From: CAWHPS01 sp963831235
GTDB taxonomy: Bacteria > Fibrobacterota > OXYB2-FULL-49-7 > JAEUSG01
Assembly (NCBI GenBank): GCA_963831235.1
Contig: CAWHPS010000050.1
Span: 1 to 12,040, forward strand
Reading direction: 5' to 3'
DNA length: 12,040 nucleotides
Below, one piece after another: positions 6,180 through 12,040 of the stretch. A program made the position numbers and the translations under genes. The first letter of the stretch is position 1, and every line of letters begins with the position of its first letter. The notes under the pieces were generated by a model, which saw nothing but the letters and a program-made list of their open reading frames with translations, did not search any database and was not told the origin of the DNA.

Positions 6180-8229
6180 TTGGGCAATATCCTGATTTTT
6201 ATATCCTTGCTCCTTTATCTTAGCGTATATCCAAATCCATCCGACACTGCTTTTTCCGATTACACGGACACTGATTCAACGTTTCTACCCTGGCTCCATG
6301 CGAATACCGATACCCCGCTTCTTTTTACAAAACAGGCTGCGCTTCGTGGTTGGATGGGTCTGAATGTTGTTTACAATGACCCTGCTTTTTTTTACCAAAA
6401 AGCGAAGTTCCATAATAATTCATGGCAGAGGTTTTACTTTCGCATTGACTCATTAGGTGATTCATCTGAAGCCTCCAAAGCGTTTTTTACACAGGGAAAG
6501 CAGCAAAAAGAAGTATCATTTCTCATATATGCCGTGTCCCAGAAGTTTCAAAAGGAACAGAATGGAGGTGTTGTTGATTTTAAATTTGAGGTTGATTCAA
6601 GGGATTCAAGCTTAACCCTTATCAGCACTCTTTACGGTACGACCCAGAAAAAAACAAGCATACCAATCTCACGGAATCATATTTATTGTATTGAAAGCAA
6701 TTTGAGCTTTTTCAAACCTGAAAGCGTCAGCCTAACCTGTTATATTGATGGCGTTCTTTGGTGTCAGAAAAAAACAGCTTATTTTTATCCTCACGAATTC
6801 TTTAGAGTGGTAATAACAAACGATGATAGAGATTATTTTTTAGCTGAGTATGGAGGAAATTATTCCTTTACGCCTTTCCATTTTTCCATTGACGAGTTTG
6901 CATACTCTATCCGGGCGGCCCTATACAATGCCTGATGTTCCTTCAGCCTGTTCTTCAATTGTACATGGCGGTCAGGTGGAAATGCGATGCCGATATATGC
7001 AATCAGGTTATTTCAATGAACAAATAAAAATGTGCCGCTGGCAGGTTTTTCCTTTTGACAGTCTGCCTTTTCCGATGTTTGATGCAATTGAAACCATGCC
7101 GAAATATTTTTATAACCGCGCAATTCCATTTTCCTTAGACAACGGCAAATATAACTGGCGGGTATGTTTTATGAACAATTTCGGGAATTGGGGAGACTGG
7201 AGCCCTTTAACGGAATTTACAATAACAGGTCAACAAAAGAAAATCATGGTTAAAAATGCTTACTTCACGGAAAAAGGTCAGGACAAGCAGATTTCAAGTA
7301 TTACTGCCGGGCAATGGTATGATTTTCACTTGAGTATAGACAACCGTATTGGATGGGGTAGATTCGATGTTTGCGTTAGTATGGGTTCATGACAATTCCT
7401 ATACATTCGGCCATATTGCCAATAGAGGGCGGCATTTTCCTTGCAAAATCAAATTATGTCTATAATTTTTCACTTGAAAGTGGCAAGACTGGCCTATTCG
7501 AGAAAGAGAGCGAGAATTCAATATCTTCGATTCTGCTTGGGACAGATTCACCCGGTGTTTATTTGGATGCTTCAAACCATGGTCTGGTTACAGATACTTC
7601 AAAAGGGCATATTAAATTCCGTACCAGATTTTTACCAACGGCAAATAGCGGCCTGTGGCAGGTTTCAGCAGGTGTAGTTTATTCATATAAAGTAGATTCT
7701 AATAATCGTAATTTTGAAGAAGAATCAAATATTTTCAGATCAAAAATAGCCGTATTACCTGTAACAAACATGGAAAAAGTCCCCTGGAAATTTTTTCGCC
7801 TTATTCTGCTATTTACAATTATAATTATTGTTTTCTGTATCTTTGTTTTTTACATGAGATACAAGTACAAAATAACACAGATAAAACCCGAATCAAAAGA
7901 AGATTTCAGTCAAGATGTTGATTTCCAACGGATAATGGGCTATATTAAGCATCATTATGCAGAAAAGATTGTTATCAAGGATCTGTTAAGGGAATGTCAT
8001 TTTAGCAAGCCAGGTTTTTATAATGTCCTGAATAAATACAATAAAAACTTGCCGGATATGGTTAAGAAATATAGAATTGAGAAAGCAAAAGAACTCCTGG
8101 TAAATGAGAAGAATAAAAACATCGATGAAATAAGTTTGCCACGTTGGTTATCACGAGCCTACCCATTTTACAAAGGCGTTTAAGGCCATTGAAGGTATTA
8201 CTCCGAAAGAATTCCGGAAAATCCATTAA
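6180..8229 (+). pseudogene. Membrane-anchored AraC-type sensor/regulator, broken by four frameshifts
   Basis: Overlapping frames join into one protein of about 681 residues. The parts are: a signal peptide or first membrane helix (residues 3-17); a lectin-like beta-rich region; an FN3-like stretch (KYNWRVCFMNNFGNWGDWSP); another beta-rich domain; one transmembrane helix (LILLFTIIIIVFCIFVFYM, about 7800-7860); and a C-terminal AraC/XylS DNA-binding domain. The second HTH continues in another frame as CHVGYHEPTHFTKAFKAIEG and ITPKEFRKIH, ending in TAA at 8229. Frame changes lie near GGG 6913-6915, A7378, C7430 and TTT 8135-8137. Removing one base at each restores continuous sense and the family spacing (DEIS-CHVGYHEP). 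An intact version would sense an extracytoplasmic ligand, perhaps a glycan, and bind DNA directly. The likely target is the secreted protein gene downstream. Programmed frameshifting at four sites is implausible, so this is a pseudogene or an error-laden assembly. Confidence 0.75.
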
Positions 8230-8245
8230 TTGCGTGGATGATGAA

Positions 8246-8296
8246 TGATTTTGCCAGAAATTAGCTGATTTTGCCTTTTATTTGTCTGTTTTTGCC
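8246..8296 (+). promoter_or_regulatory. Three direct repeats TGATTTTGCC, possible operator
   Basis: TGATTTTGCC occurs at 8246-8255 and 8266-8275, and TGTTTTTGCC at 8287-8296. The start-to-start spacing is 20 and 21 bp, two helical turns, so all lie on the same DNA face. The first and third copies continue with AGAA. Direct repeats at about 21 bp are typical of sites bound by AraC-type proteins, and the AraC-type gene ends only 17 bp upstream. They lie 35 bp or more upstream of a candidate -35 box. The assignment as an operator is inference. Confidence 0.45.
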
Positions 8297-8330
8297 AGAA
8301 CAATTTCCTTATTCTGTATTTGATTCTCGC

Positions 8331-8360
8331 TTGGTTTTATTTATTTTAATCTAATACAAT
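8331..8360 (+). promoter_or_regulatory. Candidate sigma-70 promoter for the secreted protein gene
   Basis: TTGGTT (8331-8336) and TACAAT (8355-8360) are separated by 18 bp in an AT-rich stretch. The predicted start would leave a leader of about 350 nt that includes the downstream foldback. The match is moderate, and AT-rich DNA gives such hits by chance. Confidence 0.3.
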
Positions 8361-8421
8361 ATATAAACATAGCTGATTTGATAAATCTAATGAAATACCA
8401 TAAAACTTATAAAAAGGAACA

Positions 8422-8499
8422 ATGTTGCCTATAGAGAGAATACAAATCTATAATCAAGTTAACCATGGCAGGGAAAACGGCAATGGCATTTATTTTTGA
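8422..8499 (+). other. 25-codon ORF in the leader, possible sorting-domain scrap
   Basis: ATG at 8422 follows AAGGA with a 3-nt gap, and TGA is at 8497-8499. The end reads VNHGRENGNGIYF. This resembles the last part of the sorting domain encoded at about 11970-12025 (FNGREKGNG ... SNGIYF), including close nucleotide identity over GGCAGGGAAAA and AATGGCATTTA. It may be the remnant of the 3' end of a related gene, or a short leader peptide. It is too short to decide. Confidence 0.25.
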
Positions 8500-8509
8500 C
8501 AGTGGAATA

Positions 8510-8691
8510 GGAAACCCATCCCCTAACCCCTTCCCTTTTTTTGGCCCTTCGACAGGCTCAGGGACAAGGAAAAAGGGAAGGGGGATTCGGAAAAGAAAGA
8601 TGGAGATCATGCTGTATTTATAGATAACTTGTCCTTGATGAACCCCTCCCTTTTTCCCCCAAGAAAAAGGGAGGGGCAGGGGTGGGTTTCC
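8510..8691. repeat. Second foldback repeat, in the leader of the secreted protein gene
   Basis: The outer arms GGAAACCCATCCCCTAACCCC (8510-8530, 21 nt with two mismatched spots) and GGGGCAGGGGTGGGTTTCC (8673-8691) are complementary. Two hairpins lie inside. CCCCTTCCCTTTTT (8527-8540) pairs perfectly with 8570-8583. CCCCTCCCTTTTT (8643-8655) pairs perfectly with 8664-8676 around an 8-nt loop. The first hairpin's loop contains CCCTTCGACAGGCTCAGGG, a short palindrome-like motif that I recall from dispersed repeats in many bacterial genomes. The element ends 18 bp before the ribosome-binding site at 8710. Strong pairing there could affect translation, or it may simply be an inserted repeat. Confidence 0.65.
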
Positions 8692-8709
8692 GATAACCTT
8701 TAACCAAAG

Positions 8710-8715
8710 AGGAGG
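8710..8715 (+). promoter_or_regulatory. Ribosome-binding site of the secreted protein gene
   Basis: A full AGGAGG stands 4 nt before the ATG at 8720, which begins a clear signal peptide. This supports that start. Confidence 0.7.
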
Positions 8716-8719
8716 TCTC

Positions 8720-11700
8720 ATGTCTCACAAATCACAAACAAGGAAAGCCTTATCATTATTCGGGCTTATCCTTCTAACAGGGCTGTTCTGCGCAGCCCAG
8801 AGCGCAGCGGTGTTTACGCAGGGTCCAACAGTGGCACAGCAGGGCGACAGCGCGGTTTCAATCACCTTCACGGTATCCGAAGCCACGGATGTGGAGGTGG
8901 GCATTGCTGATGCCAACGGCAAAATCATCAACCACTTGGCCGCAGGAGTACTGGGCGGTAAATATGCCCCACCGGAGCCACTGACAGCGGGACTAACTCA
9001 GAGTCTGGTCTGGGACTTCAGAGATGACGACGGCGGGCTTGCTATGGGCAGTGGTTACAAGGTTAGGGTACGTTTGGGTGTGAAGCCAAAATTTGTCTGG
9101 AAAACCGGAGGTCCTGCCTGGGGAAAAGATAAAAGATGGGAACGCAATGAGCAAGGGGTGCCATGGAGATTGGAACTTGGTGGAGGGGGAAGCTATTACA
9201 GTGTTGGCAATATTACTTATATTCCGGCTAAATATAATAATGGTGCCTATGTTGTTTTTATGACGGAAATGGCCTGGTTGGGAGCCGCCGCCAGACAGTG
9301 CTATTATGGTTTTGCTCAAACGCGAAGCGGATTTTTTTGTAGGTGCTCGTGATGATCATGCCAAAAGACCCATTTTTATCACGTTATACCGATACCGGAG
9401 ACAGCATTATAGCCGGCATGGCAAACGCCACCTATAGTATATACAAGGCTCATGGACAGGCCGGTGATCGGTTTTATCTGCCAAATGGTTTCAGATGGGA
9501 CGGGAGCCCCAGTTGTTTCTGTTTTGTCGAAGCGGATGCATTCGTTCCGGAAAATCAAGACCCATGGATTATCGATCCCCAAACAGATTTTTTACCCAAA
9601 TGGCATCCTTTGATGATAGGTGACCAAACTCCTAGTACAGGCTGGCTCTACAGTGATCATGCCGGAGACTGGTTTTATACATCTCAGGGAGCTAACGGGG
9701 TGAAGCGCTACAACGCGGCCACAGGAGTGTTTATGAACGATCTTGCAAATGCACAGTCAGGCTGGGGTAGGGGTATATTTTTCAGAGGTCTGAACGATTG
9801 CGGCACCCAAAGCTCCAACCCGGCTTTTGACGTAAAGAATCAGTTCTTTTACACTTTCGGAGAGCCTGCAGACGCACCTGAAGGTTGTGGCGCTATTTAC
9901 CGTTTCAATATGTCTGATGGAAAACCCAGTCCATGGCCGCAGACCGGAAAATATTGGGTGGGTGGATTGAATCCGAATAGTGGATGGGCGGGCGGTGCGA
10001 AAGGGCTTGCTGTCGGTCCTGCAGGTGAAGTCTATGTGAATTCGATGGCTAGTACAGTCGATGTGGTCTCGATGGGTGCGGGATACTATGGCGCGCGGTT
10101 GCAGGTAAAGGTGGTCAAAGACGGTGTCATCATTGACACCTGCCGGATATTTGTGTTTGCCAGTTTTTCGACAATCCAGGTGGATCGCAAAGGCAACATT
10201 TATGTGGGTTGCACAATAAATCCCAAAGGTTTGACTATGCCCGAGGATGTTCAATCGCTGGTGAACCCGCCGCCGGCTTATGCGAATTTGGGGAAAATAA
10301 GTAGCCAGACTGGTTGTATTTTGAAATTTCCGAACACTGGCGGCTCACTTTTACCCACAACCACGGGGGATTATGATTATGAGTTTTGGAGGGAGGGAAC
10401 GCATTTGAAAGCCACTGGTTTGACATGGGGTTATTTCGGTTTTTCCAGGGTGCTTGATGCTACAGGGGGACAGTGTTGGTGTTATTCCGAAAATTTTGAT
10501 ATTGACAATTGGGGGCGCTTGTTTGTTCCCAATACCCATCAGGCTGAGATGGCTGTGATTGACAATAACCGGAATGTGATATGCAAGCTTAAGAACCGCG
10601 ATATTCCGGAAACGAACATTATTCCTGCCGGTATGACTGTCACGGATAACTATTTGGTTGTAAATGACCCCATGAACATGACTACTACGGGCTTCCGTCT
10701 TACTGCAAGTGAATCGTCCAGTGTCGCCATGCCGCCTTCACCCTTGTGGGTGCCCTTGCAGCAGTGGGCGTTGTCCTTTTACGCTGACAATGGCGTAACT
10801 TCGCCTGCTGACCCCGCCATCGGCATCATGGCCGGAAGCGGTGCAGTATCCACGCTCACGGTAACGCCTGATTCTTCGTGGCTTAAAGTCACGGTAAGCG
10901 GCAGTGGCGCGGAACAGGTTATTCATCACACGGCTGATGTCACGGGTCTGGTTGATGGCCGTACTTACACCACAAAGGTGAAGATTACAGCCGCCGGCTT
11001 TGTGACGACGACTGTACAATGTGAGCATGACAGTAGGTGTGCCGAAGGTGCAAAGCATAAAGCTCACACCAAAGACCGTGGCTGTTGGTCCAAATTCAAC
11101 AACACAGTTCTCGCTTGAGATGAAGGATCAGTATGGCCAGAAAATGATTCCTTTACCTGCCACAGTCTGGAGTGTATCCGGCGGCGGGAGTATTAACAAC
11201 ACGGGTTTGTTCCAGAGCACTGGCGCGTCAGGGATATTTACGGTCAGGGTTTATGCGGAGTCCAATCCCGGGGCAATGGATTCAGCGTCAATTAAAGTGG
11301 TGCTTTCCACTGGCTGCGCTGTAACAGCCTCGAGTTCACTGGAATACGAACACCTGGGGAAAGAGCGGTTTGACCGACGGAACATTGACCAAAGGTTACA
11401 CCGACGATTGTTCGAGGTACAAGTGGTGATAAATGGGTGGAGATTGATTTGGGCGGGGACAAACCTTTCAGCCGGGTTATTCTTACCCCGCGTTATAACT
11501 TTATAACGCCGAGGGGAAGAGTACTGCCTTTCCGGCTGATTTTACCATTACAGCCAAAACCGCAGCAGGCGTGCAAACGACGCTTGTAACCAAAACCGAC
11601 TATGCCGCTCCGGACAGCGGAGCGCCGCAGGTGGTGCTTGACTTGACATCCTCGGTCACAGCGCGTTATATCAGGCTTACTGTCACTAAGTTCGGTATTC

Positions 11701-12040
11701 AGCACGATGAATGCCGTTTGCAGTTGGCCGAGATGGAAATTCTTGACATGTTCAACACAGGTGTTGAAACAGCCCTGCCTTCGCCCTTGTACTTCGGGCT
11801 ACAAGCGGTGCCCAATCCCTTTGCCGCATCCACGCTGGTAAAGTTCAATGTGCCGCAGTCAAAGAACGGGGAAAAGCAGAAGGTTTCGGTTCGGGTTTAC
11901 GATTTGAACGGGAAGCTTGTGCAGACACTGGCACAGGGTATGTTTGCAGCAGGGTATCATACGGCGGCATTCAACGGCAGGGAAAAAGGGAATGGGCGCA
12001 CATTGAGCAATGGCATTTACTTTTGCCGAATGCAGGCGCC
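8720..12040 (+). pseudogene. Large secreted multidomain protein with C-terminal sorting domain, frameshifted, 3' end beyond the window
   Basis: The segments join into about 1,100 residues. In order: a signal peptide (LSLFGLILLTGLFCAAQSAA); a FlgD-type Ig domain (about 8810-9080, with VWDFRDDDG and GYKVRVRLG); a propeller-like region (9110-10730, for example KGLAVGPAGEVYVNSMAST and DIDNWGRLFVPN); a BACON/Ig-like domain (10800-11030, SSWLKVTVSGSG); a Big-type Ig domain (11045-11300, LTPKTVAVGPNSTTQFSLEM); an F5/8 type C domain (11320-11750, WVEIDLGG and ARYIRLTVTKFG); and a sorting domain (11800 onward, VPNPFAASTLVKFNVP, VYDLNGKLVQTL, SNGIYFCR). Likely surface-bound glycan binding. Disruptions: T7 at 9332-9338, A4 at 9363-9366, G11014, C11353-4, A11421-2, and an 8-bp tandem duplication at 11493-11508. 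The longest clean piece is 9365-11013. Confidence 0.72.
11493..11508 (+). repeat. 8-bp tandem duplication disrupting the F5/8 domain
   Basis: TTATAACT (11493-11500) is followed directly by TTATAACG (11501-11508). Removing one unit joins VILTPRYN to AEGKSTAFPADFTI in one frame, the normal strand order of an F5/8 type C domain. This suggests a slippage duplication, adding 8 bp, rather than a point indel. Confidence 0.55.

Noticed and set aside
6180..8229. Programmed ribosomal frameshifting linking separate sensor frames
   Set aside because: Four independent sites without a shared slippery heptamer or downstream structure, and the neighbouring gene has the same kind of lesions. Decay or error is simpler.
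8246..8296. The TGATTTTGCC repeats as a CRISPR-like array
   Set aside because: Only three 10-bp units, one imperfect, with 10-11 bp gaps and no cas genes. The spacing fits a transcription factor site better.
8407..8721. Leftward 104-codon open frame before the secreted protein gene
   Set aside because: It is the translation of the CCCCTCCC/GGGAGGGG foldback, of low complexity, and overlaps the real promoter and leader region.
1..12040. Known defence systems, toxin-antitoxin pairs, retrons, DGRs, tRNA or rRNA genes
   Set aside because: No reverse transcriptase, nuclease/helicase cassette, small paired ORFs or cloverleaf/rRNA signatures were recognised on either strand by eye.

Overview
The window looks like an accessory, decaying stretch of a bacterial chromosome. 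The best clue to the host is the gene at the right edge. It encodes a large secreted protein with a FlgD-like Ig domain, a propeller-like middle, Ig/BACON-like domains, an F5/8 type C domain and a C-terminal 'PNPF ... GIYF' sorting domain like those exported by type IX secretion. Together with a GH94 phosphorylase relic and a membrane-anchored AraC-type sensor, this suggests the FCB group, perhaps a Fibrobacterota/Chitinispirillia-like bacterium. That placement is inference, not proof.

Layout. (1) 1-2085: an IS1634-type (DUF4277/IS4 superfamily) element. An intact DDE transposase is transcribed rightward and a DUF6788-like small zinc-ribbon-type protein leftward, from a 35-bp palindromic gap that holds two overlapping TATAAT boxes. 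(2) 2091-3527: a YVTN-type beta-propeller/di-haem cytochrome c protein whose N-terminus is missing, apparently because the element landed in the gene. (3) 3528-4838: a minus-strand graveyard holding an IS91-family transposase fragment, a 63-codon tail of an unknown protein, and a GH94 phosphorylase relic without its catalytic centre that ends in an unrelated-looking hydrophobic peptide. (4) 4865-5767: an intact Tat-exported DUF362 protein. (5) 5846-6117: a foldback repeat containing four 8+6+8 hairpins in nested inverted order. (6) 6180-8229: a membrane sensor with a C-terminal AraC HTH, broken by four frameshifts. (7) 8230-8719: regulatory-looking DNA with three direct repeats at 20-21 bp spacing, a candidate promoter, a very short ORF and a second foldback. 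(8) 8720 to the right edge: the sorting-domain protein, broken by at least six indels.

How they fit together. The sensor and the secreted protein look like a former regulator/target pair, with the direct repeats between them as a possible operator. Both are now disrupted. Every disruption I can place in these two genes adds bases: nine apparent +1 changes and one 8-bp tandem duplication. The transposase, cytochrome and DUF362 frames are clean over about 4 kb. That argues for real local decay, although insertion-type sequencing error has to be excluded. I saw no CRISPR array, tRNA, rRNA, reverse transcriptase or recognisable defence system. The points most worth following up are the four-hairpin foldback, the two-gene insertion sequence and the sensor/repeat/secreted-protein trio.
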